A DNA stretch of 64,000 bases from Williamsia sp. CHRR-6 (GCF_018474015.1 NZ_JAHCSG010000005.1:1-64000), one strand, 5' to 3'; numbered from the stretch's first letter, positions 8,711 to 18,580 are shown. Numbers and translations: made by a program. Notes: generated from the letters alone by a model not told the origin.

Positions 8711-9688
8711 GTGTTGCGATGGCGAGGTCTGGAGGACATCCCCGCGGACTGGGGTCGGTGTGTCGTCACGATCGGTGTGTTCGACGGCGTCCATCGTGGT
8801 CACGCCCAGCTGATCGCCACCGCCACGTCGGCGGCCCGGCGACTCGGTGTGCCGACCGTGCTGATGACCTTCGATCCACATCCCGCCGAGGTGGTACGTC
8901 CCGGCAGTCACCCACCGCAGCTGTCCACGTTGACCCGACGGGCGGAGTTGGCCGAGGAACTCGGGGTGGACGTCTTCTGCGTCATGCCGTTCACCCCCGG
9001 GCTGGCGGCACAGTCGGCCAAGGATTTCGCCCATCAGGTGCTGGTCGAAGGCTTGCACGCCACCGGGGTGGTGGTGGGAGCCAACTTCACCTTCGGACGC
9101 AAGGCTGCGGGCACTGTGGAGGTCCTCGCCGAACTGGGCCGGACCTTCGGGTTCGAGGTCCAGGCGGTGTCGCTGCTCGGTGAGCAGGGCGGAGACGCCA
9201 ACAGCAACGGCGTCACCATCTCCTCGACCTACATCCGGTCCTGCGTCGCCGCTGGCGATGTCGAGGCCGCAGCCGAAGCGCTCGGTCGCCCGCACCGGGT
9301 CGAGGGGGTGGTGGTGCGCGGTGACGGCCGCGGGCGTGAGATGGGATTCCCCACCGCCAACGTCGCCCCGCCGATGTATTCGGCCATCCCCGCCGACGGC
9401 GTGTACGCGGCCTGGTTCACCGTGCTCGGTGCGGGACCTGTCGTCGGGCAGGTGGTCCCGGGGGAGAGCTACCGGGCCGCTGTCTCGGTGGGGTCCAATC
9501 CGACGTTTTCCGGGCGCACCCGCACAGTCGAGGCCTACGTCCTCGACACCCAGGCCGACCTGTACGGACAACACGTCGCCGTCGACTTCGTCAGTCGTCT
9601 GCGCGGTCAGGTGACCTACTCGGGTCGCGACCCGCTGATCGATCAGATGAACCTCGACGTCGAGGCCACCCGAGCTGCCCTGGCCTGA
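8711..9688 (+). CDS. ribF: Bifunctional riboflavin kinase / FAD synthetase
   Basis: Makes FMN from riboflavin and then FAD. The 325-residue protein has the N-terminal FMN adenylyltransferase domain with IGVFDGVHRGHAQLI (HxGH-like nucleotidyltransferase motif near residue 20), FDPHPAEVV, and ISSTYIR near residue 175. The C-terminal riboflavin kinase domain (from ~185) has GDGRGREMGFPTANV, SVGSNPTF and VDFVSRLRGQ. The start is GTG 8711, directly behind a -10 box. It precedes rpsO, a placement shared with mycobacteria. Confidence 0.96.
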   Translation: MLRWRGLEDIPADWGRCVVTIGVFDGVHRGHAQLIATATSAARRLGVPTVLMTFDPHPAEVVRPGSHPPQLSTLTRRAELAEELGVDVFCVMPFTPGLAAQSAKDFAHQVLVEGLHATGVVVGANFTFGRKAAGTVEVLAELGRTFGFEVQAVSLLGEQGGDANSNGVTISSTYIRSCVAAGDVEAAAEALGRPHRVEGVVVRGDGRGREMGFPTANVAPPMYSAIPADGVYAAWFTVLGAGPVVGQVVPGESYRAAVSVGSNPTFSGRTRTVEAYVLDTQADLYGQHVAVDFVSRLRGQVTYSGRDPLIDQMNLDVEATRAALA

Positions 9689-9705
9689 ACCCGTCGCCGA
9701 CGGAT

Positions 9706-9734
9706 TTGGGCAGGTCGGGTTCGCGCGGTAGCCT
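9706..9734 (+). promoter_or_regulatory. rpsO promoter
   Basis: A -35-like TTGGGC (9706-9711) and -10-like TAGCCT (9729-9734) are separated by 17 nt, a good SigA-type arrangement. It lies 92 nt upstream of the rpsO ATG and 17 nt after the ribF stop, so rpsO has its own promoter and a leader of about 85 nt. Confidence 0.6.
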
Positions 9735-9826
9735 CGCAGATCGGTACGAGCTGCGGTTCGCGGTGGCCGTACCAGGGGCACCGGCTCCGAACATCCCGAC
9801 GCGGACGTCATCACAGGAGTTCCACC

Positions 9827-10096
9827 ATGGCTTTGACCACGGATCAAAAGAAGACCATTCTCGCCGAGTACGGCCTGCACGAGACCGACACCGGTTCTCC
9901 CGAGGCGCAGATCGCGATGCTCACCAAGCGCATCAGTGATCTCACCGAGCACCTCAAAACCCACAAGCACGATCACCACAGCCGTCGTGGTCTGTTGTTG
10001 CTCGTCGGTCGTCGTCGCCGTCTGCTCAAGTACGTCGCCAAGGTCGACGTCGAGCGCTACCGCTCGTTGATCGAGCGTCTGGGCCTGCGTCGCTGA
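9827..10096 (+). CDS. rpsO: 30S ribosomal protein S15
   Basis: Primary 16S rRNA-binding protein of the platform. The 89 residues are the standard length, with the family signatures [18 protein letters not shown] and the rRNA-binding [19 protein letters not shown]. The ATG has AGGAG 8 nt upstream (CACAGGAGTTCCACC). S15 and PNPase genes are neighbours in most bacteria, and pnp follows here after a long gap holding a strong hairpin. Confidence 0.98.
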   Translation: MALTTDQKKTILAEYGLHETDTGSPEAQIAMLTKRISDLTEHLKTHKHDHHSRRGLLLLVGRRRRLLKYVAKVDVERYRSLIERLGLRR

Positions 10097-10118
10097 CGTA
10101 CCCCAGCACAGGTGTCCC

Positions 10119-10152
10119 CGATGCCGCCACCAGAACACTGGTGGCGGCATCG
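10119..10152 (+). terminator. Hairpin terminator after rpsO
   Basis: A perfect 15-bp stem, 10119-10133 paired with 10138-10152, closes on a 4-nt AACA loop 22 nt after the rpsO stop. No U-tract follows, as is common for actinobacterial intrinsic terminators. It may also stabilise the rpsO mRNA 3' end against PNPase. Confidence 0.75.
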
Positions 10153-10592
10153 CTGTCATCTGGGCTCGGCGGCGGGCTGCTCGGGTGGCGGCACGCCCGT
10201 CGGTGTTCTCTCTCCGTCGTTCTCCCTCCGTCGCTCCGGTGTGCGGTTGGCACGCGCGGTGTGACGGTCGGGTCACATCTGGGTGATATCCTGGCCACGG
10301 ACTCGTAACCACGAGACGGCCTTGTCGACACGCGTGCCCCGCGTTCGAACGATCGGTCTTCGGTAGTGGCTGCCGGAACTGCTGTGGTTCCGGCCGCTTC
10401 GATCGACGGCCGTCGGCGAACGGATCGTCCGCCCCCGCAGTGAGCGGGCGCCGCGCACCTGCCGGCACTTCTCTCGAGGTAACGGTCCAGGCGCCACCCA
10501 CCGGGTGCTCGCCCTGATCGGTCGCCACGTGCGGCCACCGAAGCGTGCGCACCCGTGTGTGCGCCGCCTCGAACGAGAGGATTTCCCCACAC
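10153..10592 (+). other. Long pnp leader / intergenic region, no gene seen
   Basis: This 440-nt stretch has no convincing coding potential. It contains a weak TATCCT -10 candidate (10287-10292) and an 8-bp perfect hairpin, GCCGGAAC (10372-10379) with GTTCCGGC (10387-10394), inside the likely pnp leader. E. coli pnp autoregulates through a structured leader; a similar role here is speculation. The end is marked by GAGAGG (10575-10580) upstream of the pnp ATG. Confidence 0.5.
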
Positions 10593-12857
10593 ATGACCGA
10601 TGTGACCACCGTCGACACCGAGTTCGACGACGACATCACTGAAGCGACCGCAGTCATCGACAACGGTGAGTTCGGTACCCGCACCGTCCGTTTCGAGACC
10701 GGTCGGCTGGCCCAGCAGGCTGCAGGCGCCGTAGTCGCCTACCTCGACGACGAGAACATGCTGCTCTCGGCCACCACCGCAGGCAAACAGCCCAAGGACC
10801 AGTTCGACTTCTTCCCGCTGACCGTCGACGTCGAAGAACGCATGTACGCCGCCGGACGCATCCCCGGATCGTTCTTCCGTCGTGAGGGCCGTCCCTCCAC
10901 CGACGCGATCCTGACCTGCCGCCTGATCGACCGGCCGCTGCGTCCGTCGTTCGTCGACGGCCTGCGCAACGAGATCCAGGTCGTGGTCACCGTGCTCAGC
11001 CTCGATCCCAACGACCTCTACGACGTCGTCGCGATCAACGCCGCCTCGGCATCCACCCAGCTCGCCGGACTGCCGTTCTCGGGTCCTGTCGGTGGCGTGC
11101 GAGTGGCCCTCATCCCGACCGAGACCAACCAGTCCGGCCAGTGGGTGGCCTTCCCGACCGTCGAGCAGCTCGAGGACGCAGTCTTCGACATGGTCGTGGC
11201 CGGGCGCATCGTCGACACCGGCAACGGCTCGACCGACGTCGCGATCATGATGGTCGAGGCCGAGGCCACCGAGAACGTCATCGACAAGATCGCCGCCGGC
11301 GCCCAGGCGCCCACCGAGGCGATCGTGGCCGAGGGCCTCGAGGCTGCCAAGCCCTTCATCGCCGCACTCTGTGAGGCGCAGAAGCAGCTCGCCGCATCCG
11401 CAGCCAAGGAGACCGGCGAGTTCCCGCTGTTCCCGCCGTATCAGGACGACGTCTACGCCGCGGTCGAGGCCGCGGGCAAGGACCGTCTCGGCGAGATCCT
11501 GTCCATCGCGGGCAAGACCGAGCGCAACGACAAGACCGATGAGCTCAAGGCTGATCTGCTCGTCTCCCTCGGTGAGCAGTTCGCCGGACGTGAGAAGGAG
11601 ATCGGTGCCGCCTACCGGTCGCTGAACAAGAAGCTGGTCCGTCAGCGCATCCTCACCGATCACTTCCGCATCGACGGCCGGGGCATCACCGACATCCGGT
11701 CGCTGTCGGCGGAGGTCGCGATCATCCCGCGCGCCCACGGCAGCGCTCTGTTCGAGCGTGGGGAGACCCAGATCATGGGTGTCACCACCCTGGACATGGT
11801 GAAGATGGCCCAGCAGATCGATTCGCTGGGGCCCGAGACGTCCAAGCGTTACATGCACCATTACAACTTCCCGCCGTATTCGACCGGTGAGACCGGTCGA
11901 GTCGGTTCGCCCAAGCGTCGCGAGATCGGCCACGGCGCGCTTGCCGAGCGTGCGCTGATGCCGGTGCTGCCCAGCGTCGAGGAGTTCCCCTACGCGATCC
12001 GGCAGGTGTCGGAGGCGTTGAGCTCCAACGGTTCGACCTCGATGGGTTCGGTGTGTGCCTCGACGATGTCGCTGCTCAACGCCGGTGTGCCCCTGCGTGC
12101 CCCGGTCGCGGGTATCGCCATGGGCCTGGTGTCCGACGAGGTCGACGGTCAGACCCGTTACGTGGCGCTGACCGACATCCTCGGCGCCGAGGACGCCTTC
12201 GGTGACATGGACTTCAAGGTCGCGGGCACCAAGGACTTCGTCACCGCGCTGCAGCTCGACACCAAGCTCGACGGCATCCCGTCGAGTGTGTTGGCCGGTG
12301 CGTTGGCACAGGCCAAGGACGCTCGGACCACCATCCTCGAGGTGATGGCCGAGGCGATCGACTCACCCGACGAGATGAGCCCGTTCGCGCCACGGGTCAC
12401 CACGGTCAAGATCCCCGTGGACAAGATCGGCGAGCTGATCGGGCCCAAGGGCAAGAACATCAACGCGATCACCGAGGAGACCGGCGCCAACATCTCCATC
12501 GAGGACGACGGCACCGTGTTCGTCGGAGCCACCGATGGGGTCAAGGCGCAGGCCGCGATCGACCGTATCAACGCGATCGCTAACCCGCAGCTGCCCAAGG
12601 TGGGCGAGCGGTTCCTGGGAACCGTGGTCAAGACAACAGCGTTCGGCGCGTTCGTGTCGTTGCTGCCCGGTCGCGACGGCCTGGTCCACATCTCGAAGCT
12701 GGGTCAGGGCAAGCGGGTCAACAAGGTCGAGGACGTGGTCAACGTGGGCAGCAAGCTACGGGTGGAGATCGCCGACATCGATGACCGCGGCAAGATCAGC
12801 CTGGTGCCGGTGGCCGACGACGCCGCCGCCGAGGCTCCCGCGGCCGCGGACGCCTAG
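10593..12857 (+). CDS. pnp: Polyribonucleotide nucleotidyltransferase (PNPase / GpsI)
   Basis: Phosphorolytic 3'-to-5' exoribonuclease of the mRNA decay machinery. The 754-residue product holds two RNase PH domains (first with [20 protein letters not shown], second with [14 protein letters not shown] and [12 protein letters not shown]), the all-helical linker, a KH domain ([18 protein letters not shown]) and a C-terminal S1 domain ([19 protein letters not shown]). The ATG at 10593 is preferred: GAGAGG lies 12 nt upstream and homology begins nearby, while an in-frame start 48 nt earlier adds unrelated residues. The stop is TAG, and the frame stays open beyond it into the M16 protease gene. Confidence 0.97.
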   Translation: MTDVTTVDTEFDDDITEATAVIDNGEFGTRTVRFETGRLAQQAAGAVVAYLDDENMLLSATTAGKQPKDQFDFFPLTVDVEERMYAAGRIPGSFFRREGRPSTDAILTCRLIDRPLRPSFVDGLRNEIQVVVTVLSLDPNDLYDVVAINAASASTQLAGLPFSGPVGGVRVALIPTETNQSGQWVAFPTVEQLEDAVFDMVVAGRIVDTGNGSTDVAIMMVEAEATENVIDKIAAGAQAPTEAIVAEGLEAAKPFIAALCEAQKQLAASAAKETGEFPLFPPYQDDVYAAVEAAGKDRLGEILSIAGKTERNDKTDELKADLLVSLGEQFAGREKEIGAAYRSLNKKLVRQRILTDHFRIDGRGITDIRSLSAEVAIIPRAHGSALFERGETQIMGVTTLDMVKMAQQIDSLGPETSKRYMHHYNFPPYSTGETGRVGSPKRREIGHGALAERALMPVLPSVEEFPYAIRQVSEALSSNGSTSMGSVCASTMSLLNAGVPLRAPVAGIAMGLVSDEVDGQTRYVALTDILGAEDAFGDMDFKVAGTKDFVTALQLDTKLDGIPSSVLAGALAQAKDARTTILEVMAEAIDSPDEMSPFAPRVTTVKIPVDKIGELIGPKGKNINAITEETGANISIEDDGTVFVGATDGVKAQAAIDRINAIANPQLPKVGERFLGTVVKTTAFGAFVSLLPGRDGLVHISKLGQGKRVNKVEDVVNVGSKLRVEIADIDDRGKISLVPVADDAAAEAPAAADA

Positions 12858-12920
12858 GCACTGAGCACTTCCATCTCGCGAGCGCAGCCCACCAGCGCAC
12901 CTGCCGCCATCCGGCGCAGC

Positions 12921-14186
12921 GTGTTGCCTGGTGGGCTGCGTGTCGTGACCGAACACGTACCCGGGGTCCGTTCGGCCTCGGTCGGGCTGTGGGTGGGCGT
13001 GGGTTCACGCGACGAGAAGCCGTCGGTGGCCGGAGCCGCCCACTTCCTCGAGCACCTGCTGTTCAAATCGACACCCACCCGCACGGCGGCGTCGATCGCT
13101 CAGGAGATGGACGCCGTCGGCGGGGAGCTCAACGCCTTCACGTCCAAGGAACACACCTGCTTCTATGCCCACGTCCTCGACGAGCATGCCCGTGCCGCAA
13201 TCGATCTGGTGGCCGACGTGGTGCTGCGGGGCCGCTGCGCGGGCGGTGACGTCGAGACCGAACGTGACGTCGTGCTCGAGGAGATCGCCATGCGCGACGA
13301 CGATCACGAGGACCTGCTCGCCGACGCGTTCATGACCGCCCTTTACGGCGATCACCCGATCGGCCGACCGGTCATCGGGTCGATCGACTCGGTGTCATCG
13401 ATGACCCGCACCCAGGTGCATTCCTTCCACACCCGCCGCTACGTCCCCGAACGCATGGTGCTGGTGGTGGCAGGCAACGTCCGGCACGCCGATGTGGTTG
13501 CTCAGGCACGGGATTCGTTTGCCGGACACCTCTCGCCGGAGCGAGTCGTCGCCGGGCCGCGACGGCGGTCGCTGCGTCCACCGGCCACCCGCAGCGGCCT
13601 GGAACTGATCAGCCGCGACACCGAGCAGGCGCACCTGTTGCTCGGGGTCCCCACACCCGGCATCGATGATCGGGACCGCCACGCCCTGGCCGTGCTCAAC
13701 GCGGCCATCGGCGGGGGGCTCAGTTCGCGCCTGTTCCAACAGATCCGGGAAGAGCGGGGGTTGGCCTACTCGGTGTACTCCAGTGTGGACACCTACACCG
13801 ACACCGGCGCCTTCTCGCTCTACGCCGGGTGTTCACCCGAGCGATTGGCCGAGGTGGCCACGGTGGGGATGGCGGTGCTGGGTGATGTCGCCGAGAACGG
13901 GATCACCGACGAGGAGTGCGCCCGGGCCCAGGGATCGTTACGGGGCTCGTTGCTCCTGGGGTTGGAAGACACCCAATCGCGGATGCATCGCATCGGGATG
14001 GCCGAGATCGACACCGGCACACACCGATCGGTCAACCATGCGTTGCGCCAGATCGACGCGGTGCGTCCGGCTCGGGTGGCCGCGGTGGCCCGCCACATCC
14101 TTGCCGCCACCCCCGCGGTGGCGGTCGTCGGCCCGTATCGGCGCGTGCGGGATCTACCGCGGTCGGTACGCGCTCTCGTCGGCTGA
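12921..14186 (+). CDS. pepR: M16-family zinc metallopeptidase (PepR-like)
   Basis: Zn-dependent protease related to mitochondrial processing peptidase. The inverted zinc motif HFLEH (His41, Glu44, His45) is followed by the distal Glu in ERDVVLEEIAMRDDD. The second, inactive half carries GGGLSSRLFQQIREERGLAYSVYS. Length (421 aa) fits the family. The start is provisional. GTG 12921 leaves only Met before the conserved LPGGLRVVTE strand and lacks a Shine-Dalgarno. The frame is open back to the pnp TAG (12855-12857), with only a CTG (12861) as an upstream candidate, and the residues RRSV before the GTG resemble the mycobacterial N-terminus. Order pnp-pepR is conserved. Confidence 0.93.
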   Translation: MLPGGLRVVTEHVPGVRSASVGLWVGVGSRDEKPSVAGAAHFLEHLLFKSTPTRTAASIAQEMDAVGGELNAFTSKEHTCFYAHVLDEHARAAIDLVADVVLRGRCAGGDVETERDVVLEEIAMRDDDHEDLLADAFMTALYGDHPIGRPVIGSIDSVSSMTRTQVHSFHTRRYVPERMVLVVAGNVRHADVVAQARDSFAGHLSPERVVAGPRRRSLRPPATRSGLELISRDTEQAHLLLGVPTPGIDDRDRHALAVLNAAIGGGLSSRLFQQIREERGLAYSVYSSVDTYTDTGAFSLYAGCSPERLAEVATVGMAVLGDVAENGITDEECARAQGSLRGSLLLGLEDTQSRMHRIGMAEIDTGTHRSVNHALRQIDAVRPARVAAVARHILAATPAVAVVGPYRRVRDLPRSVRALVG

Positions 14187-14207
14187 GCCGCCCGAGTCCC
14201 GGTGAGC

Positions 14208-15719
14208 TCAGCGGTCGAGTGTGTCGCCTGATGCCCGGGCCACCGCGCGTTCCTCTGCCGCCCAGGTGGATTCGAGTTTTCCGCCGGTGTGGTCGACGAC
14301 TCTGTCTCGGATCACGAACCAGCCGATGACCAGTGCTGCGGCGATCAGCGGGATTCCGACGACCACCACGTAGAAGTCGACCTGGCCGCCCTCATGGTCG
14401 AGGTAGCCCGAGATGGCCAACCCGACGATGACCGTGGCCAGGAACACCAGGCCGATGATGCTGGTGTACGGGTGCCCGGGCGCTTGGAAGTCGCCCTTGG
14501 GGATGATCCCCTTGTCGACCAGAGACCGCAGCTTGAGTTGGCAGGCGAAGATGGTCCCCCAGGTGAACACGATCCCGATGGCCGCAGCCTCCAGCGCTAT
14601 GTCGAAAGCGCGGCCAGGCACCAGCACGTTGAGGATCACGCCGAACACGTAGACCAGCGAGGTCATCGCGATCCCGGCCCACGGCACCCCTGACGAACTC
14701 ATGGACGTGGTGAACGCCGGTGCCTGCTTGCTCATCCCGAGGCTGCGAAGCACGCGTCCGGTGGAGTACAGGCCCGAGTTCAGACTGCTCATCGCCGCCA
14801 CGATCAGCACCAGCTGGATGACGCTGCCCATCCAGCTCACCCCGAGTTTGTCGAAGACGGTGACGAACGGGCTGGTCCCGGCCGTGTACGAGGTGGTGGG
14901 CAGCATCGCGCACAGCAGCAGGATCGACCCGATGTAGAACACGGCGATCCGGAAGATGACCGCGTTGACCGCGCGCGGAACCTCACGCGCGGGGTTCTCC
15001 ATCTCCCCGGCCGCCACGCCGACCATCTCGATGGCGGCGTAGGCGAAGACCACCCCCGACATCACCAGGATGGGCCCGTACCAGTTGTAGGCGCCGGTGG
15101 TGGGCCAGAAGCCGCCGGGGTTGTCCCACAGGTTGGACAGGCCTGCCTGGTGGTCGCCGACGTGTACCGCGCCCACCACCACCACGATGCCCACCAGCAG
15201 AAACGCCACGATGGCACCCACCTTGAGCACGCTGGCCCAGAACTCGAACTCGCCGAAAGCCTTGGCGGAGAGCAGGTTGACCCCCAGGACCACCAGCAGC
15301 GCGATCAGCGCCGACACCCAGTTGGGCATGTCCGGGGCCCAGTAGCGCACATAGACACCGACCGCCGAGAGTTCGGCGATCCCGGTCAACGCCCAGTTCA
15401 ACCAGTACATCCACCCGGTGACGTAGGCCGCCTTCTCGCCGAAGAACTCACGCATGTACGACACGAACGCCCCACTGGTGGCGCGATGCAAGACCAGCTC
15501 ACCCAGGGCCCGCATGAGGAAGTAGGCGATGACGCCGGCGACGGCGTAACTGACCAGCAGTGCCGGTCCGTTGGCGTTGAGGCGTGAGGCCGAACCAAGG
15601 AACAGTCCTGTGCCGATGGCGCCGCCGATGGCGATCATCTGAACCTGACGACGGCCCAGGGATTGCTGGTAGCCGACCTGCTCGGCGTCGAGGTGAGCGT
15701 TCGTCTCCGATGCTGACAT
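14208..15719 (-). CDS. Amino acid permease, APC superfamily (AnsP/GABA-permease group)
   Basis: Proton-coupled amino acid importer in the cytoplasmic membrane. The 503 residues show 12 hydrophobic segments. The first begins with the family signature RRQVQMIAIGGAIGTGLFLG; also present are GELVLHRATSGAFVSYMREF and an EMENPAREVPRAVNAVIFR loop, typical of the AAT family that includes L-asparagine and aromatic permeases. The ATG at 15719 is chosen because GAGGAG precedes it by 10 nt; an in-frame start 39 nt upstream adds only basic residues. It is divergent from the NRPS-like gene, separated by 192 nt, and convergent with pepR. Exact substrate cannot be told from sequence. Confidence 0.9.
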   Translation of the reverse strand: MSASETNAHLDAEQVGYQQSLGRRQVQMIAIGGAIGTGLFLGSASRLNANGPALLVSYAVAGVIAYFLMRALGELVLHRATSGAFVSYMREFFGEKAAYVTGWMYWLNWALTGIAELSAVGVYVRYWAPDMPNWVSALIALLVVLGVNLLSAKAFGEFEFWASVLKVGAIVAFLLVGIVVVVGAVHVGDHQAGLSNLWDNPGGFWPTTGAYNWYGPILVMSGVVFAYAAIEMVGVAAGEMENPAREVPRAVNAVIFRIAVFYIGSILLLCAMLPTTSYTAGTSPFVTVFDKLGVSWMGSVIQLVLIVAAMSSLNSGLYSTGRVLRSLGMSKQAPAFTTSMSSSGVPWAGIAMTSLVYVFGVILNVLVPGRAFDIALEAAAIGIVFTWGTIFACQLKLRSLVDKGIIPKGDFQAPGHPYTSIIGLVFLATVIVGLAISGYLDHEGGQVDFYVVVVGIPLIAAALVIGWFVIRDRVVDHTGGKLESTWAAEERAVARASGDTLDR

Positions 15720-15911
15720 GTATTTGATTCTCCTCACTACATGTTTTGTCGGCCTCACCCGGGGTCAGTCCGACGCCGCGACACCGCCCGTCCGCGCTGG
15801 GTGGGGGGCTCGCGAGCGACGGCGTCCAGACGTCTGTCCGAGTGGTTTGTTACCCTCGGCGTGAGGCCGGGGGGCCTCGATCTCGATTCATCTCGGCCCG
15901 TGGGGGGTTCG

Positions 15912-18482
15912 GTGTCTTCGTCAACTGTCGTCATGTCGGCGCGACCGCCGGCCGATCGCCGATCTCCTGACCGGCTCGACGCCCACAAGTTCGCTTCACT
16001 GGCGCAGGCGATCACCGCTCACGCCGCGCTGCGCCCCGCCGAGGCGGCGCTGGTCACCGCAGCGGCCACCGTGACCTTCTCGCAGTTGCACACCCGGGTG
16101 CAGGCCACGTGTCCGGTGGTCCGCGCCCACAGCGGTCCCACGCGGCGTCCTGTGGCGGTAGACATGGACGGCACGATCGAGTCCATCGTGACCGCGATCG
16201 CCGTGATCGTCGCCGGAGTGCCGCTGGTCCCGATCGACCCGAACCTGCCCGACGCCCGGCGAGCGCTGATGGTGGATCTCGCCGAGGCGCGCGTTCTCCA
16301 CCCCGGTGATCTCGGGGGGTCGGTGTCGGCGCCGGAGTCGGTTCTCGTCGATGCCAGTCCCGAGGACCTCGCGATGATCCTGATGACGTCCGGTTCGGCG
16401 GGCGCGCCCAAAGGCGTGTTGTTGTCCCACCGTATGTGCCTGAGCAAGGCATACGACGTGATCGGGCCCCTGGTGCTCAGCCGCACCGACCGCCTGGGCA
16501 ACCTGCTCCCGTTGGGATTCGGCGCGGGGATGAACACCCTGCTGGCCGGACTGCTGGCCGGGATTGCCGTCGTGTGCCGTGACCCGCGGATGACCGACCC
16601 GCAGGCCCTGCGGCAGTGGCTGCGCGACGAGGCGGTCACCACCGTGCACTGCTCGGCCTCGCTGGGTCGCGCACTGGCCGCCGCCGGGGGTGCGGGCCCC
16701 GACGAACTCGTCGACGTGCGGGTGCTGGTCTGTTACGGCGAGCCGATCGAGGGTGCGGATCTGCGTTCCATCCGCGCGGGCCTGGCGCCGGCGGCGACCC
16801 TGGTGAACTGGTACGCCTGTACCGAGAGCGGTGTGGTCGCGTTTCGTTCGTTCCCGCGGGATGCCGTCGTCCCCGATGGTCGCGTCCCGGCCGGGCGGGC
16901 AGTCCGTGGCCGCCAGATCATGATCGTGGGTCCGGACTCACGTCCGGTCGCGCCGGGTGAGGTGGGCGAGATCTGGATCGGTGGGGGCGACTTCGCCGTG
17001 GGATACCTCGGTGACCGTGCTCCGGCGACGGTGCGCACGGACTCCGGGATGCGCTGGTACCGGACCGGTGATCGCGGCCGGGTCGACGAGCAGGGCAGCT
17101 TGCACGTGGTCGGCCGGATGGCTTCGGCGGTCAAGATCCGCGGATACCTGGTGGAGCCAGGCGAGGTCGAGTCGGCGCTGCGACGCCACGCCGGTGTGCT
17201 CGACGCACTGGTCGAAGGGGTCACTCACGCCGGCCACAGCGAACTGGTGGCGCACGTCGTGCTGGACAGCGGTGTGGCCGACCGAAGCGCCCGCGCCGTC
17301 CGCGCCGCCGTGCGCGCGGACCTGCCGGACTGGATGGTGCCCCGGTTCGTCGAGATCTACGACGCACTTCCGCGCACCGAACGCGGCAAGGTGGACCGCC
17401 CGCGGCTGCGTCGACCGGTGGAACGCATCGGTGGCGACCGCGCCCCACAACCGTTGCGCACGTCGGACCTGACGCTGTTGGGCGTGGCCGACATGGTGCG
17501 CACGGTGATGGGCGGGGCAGACATCGGCGTCGACGACGACCTGATCGAGGCCGGCGCCGACTCGCTGGCCCTGACCACGATCCTGGCCCGGGTCACCGGC
17601 CATTTCCATGTCCGACTCGACCTCGCGCGGGTGGCCGCAGACCCGACTATCACCACCATCGCAGCCCTGGCCCGCGAGGCGGTGGCCGCCGATGCACGCA
17701 CCCGGGACGGACTGTCGATGCTCGTCCCGCTGCGATCCGGCGGCACCCGGGCGCCGCTGTTCATCGTGCCGGGCGCGGGTGCGCCCGCAGTGTCGCTCAT
17801 CCCGATGTCACGTCACCTCGCCGAGGGTCGACCGGTGTTCGGGCTGCAGGCATGGGGGCTGGAGAACCGGGGCCGACCCGACCGCTCGGTACCTGCCGCG
17901 GCCCGACGCTGCGTGGCGGCCATCAGGGACGTGGCCCCACACGGGCCGTACGTGATCGCCGGACACTCCATGGGAGCCCACATCGCGTGGGAGGTGGCGG
18001 GCCGGCTTCGCCACGCCGGAGAGACCGTCGAGGTCGTCGTGCTGATCGATCCGCATCTGTCCCAGCCGATGATCGAGCACCTACGCGCAGGCTCCGAGGC
18101 CGAGCCTGCGCTGCCCGCAGAACCGGCGGCGCAGTTGCACAGCGGCGCGACGCTGGACATCGGTCTGCGTCGGCTCATCGGCCTGCGGGTGAAGATGATG
18201 GTCGCCGGGCTGATCCAGTTCGACCCCCTCACCCAGTGGCTGCTCTTCTACAACCTCGGTATGGCCACCCTCGCTCGCCACCGACCGCGCGCCCTCGACG
18301 TCCCCACCGCAGTCCTGCGGACGGCCGACAACCCGCACGGGCGCGAGCACTGGTCGCTGATGGCCACCGGGCCGCTGCATCTCACCGACGTCCCCGGCGG
18401 GCACACCGACCTGCTGCGCGAGCCGCATGTGTCCTCAATTGCCAAGGCCGTCGACTCGGCGATCGACCGGCTGCGCGCTTGA
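15912..18482 (+). CDS. Stand-alone NRPS-like enzyme: adenylation, carrier and thioesterase domains
   Basis: One protein of 856 residues with no condensation domain. Adenylation domain (~30-500): A3 LMTSGSAGAPKG at 157, A5 NWYACTESG at 299, A7 YRTGDRGR at 383, A8 VKIRGYLVEPGEVE at ~407 and A10 with catalytic Lys493 in PRTERGKVDR, so ATP activation looks intact. The A4 region reads FGAGMNTLL at 203; the Asp that normally contacts the substrate alpha-amino group (Asp235 in GrsA numbering) is Gly, suggesting a carboxylic, aryl or keto acid substrate. Carrier domain: GADS, Ser551. Type I thioesterase: GHSMG with Ser686 and His831. GTG 15912 follows a G-run; ATG 15933 and ATG 15741 are alternatives. 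It lies between an amino-acid permease (divergent) and a DUF294 protein. The product is unknown. Confidence 0.88.
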   Translation: MSSSTVVMSARPPADRRSPDRLDAHKFASLAQAITAHAALRPAEAALVTAAATVTFSQLHTRVQATCPVVRAHSGPTRRPVAVDMDGTIESIVTAIAVIVAGVPLVPIDPNLPDARRALMVDLAEARVLHPGDLGGSVSAPESVLVDASPEDLAMILMTSGSAGAPKGVLLSHRMCLSKAYDVIGPLVLSRTDRLGNLLPLGFGAGMNTLLAGLLAGIAVVCRDPRMTDPQALRQWLRDEAVTTVHCSASLGRALAAAGGAGPDELVDVRVLVCYGEPIEGADLRSIRAGLAPAATLVNWYACTESGVVAFRSFPRDAVVPDGRVPAGRAVRGRQIMIVGPDSRPVAPGEVGEIWIGGGDFAVGYLGDRAPATVRTDSGMRWYRTGDRGRVDEQGSLHVVGRMASAVKIRGYLVEPGEVESALRRHAGVLDALVEGVTHAGHSELVAHVVLDSGVADRSARAVRAAVRADLPDWMVPRFVEIYDALPRTERGKVDRPRLRRPVERIGGDRAPQPLRTSDLTLLGVADMVRTVMGGADIGVDDDLIEAGADSLALTTILARVTGHFHVRLDLARVAADPTITTIAALAREAVAADARTRDGLSMLVPLRSGGTRAPLFIVPGAGAPAVSLIPMSRHLAEGRPVFGLQAWGLENRGRPDRSVPAAARRCVAAIRDVAPHGPYVIAGHSMGAHIAWEVAGRLRHAGETVEVVVLIDPHLSQPMIEHLRAGSEAEPALPAEPAAQLHSGATLDIGLRRLIGLRVKMMVAGLIQFDPLTQWLLFYNLGMATLARHRPRALDVPTAVLRTADNPHGREHWSLMATGPLHLTDVPGGHTDLLREPHVSSIAKAVDSAIDRLRA

Positions 18483-18580
18483 GCTGACGCCGCGGGTCAT
18501 CCCGCGGTAGCCCGCGGGATGGTCGATGGCCACTGGCGCCGGGATGGGCAGATCGGCGTTGGGCTTGCGAAGATGTCCCG

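Noticed and set aside
10284-10292. Firm promoter call for pnp
   Set aside because: TATCCT is present but no -35 at 16-18 nt spacing could be identified, so it is mentioned only as a weak candidate.
8540-10684. 714-codon antisense open frame over ribF and rpsO
   Set aside because: It lies opposite clear genes, has Gly/Arg/His-rich low-quality composition typical of GC-rich shadow frames, and matches no family.
10026-11933. 635-codon antisense open frame over pnp
   Set aside because: Antisense shadow of the conserved pnp frame, with no recognisable domain.
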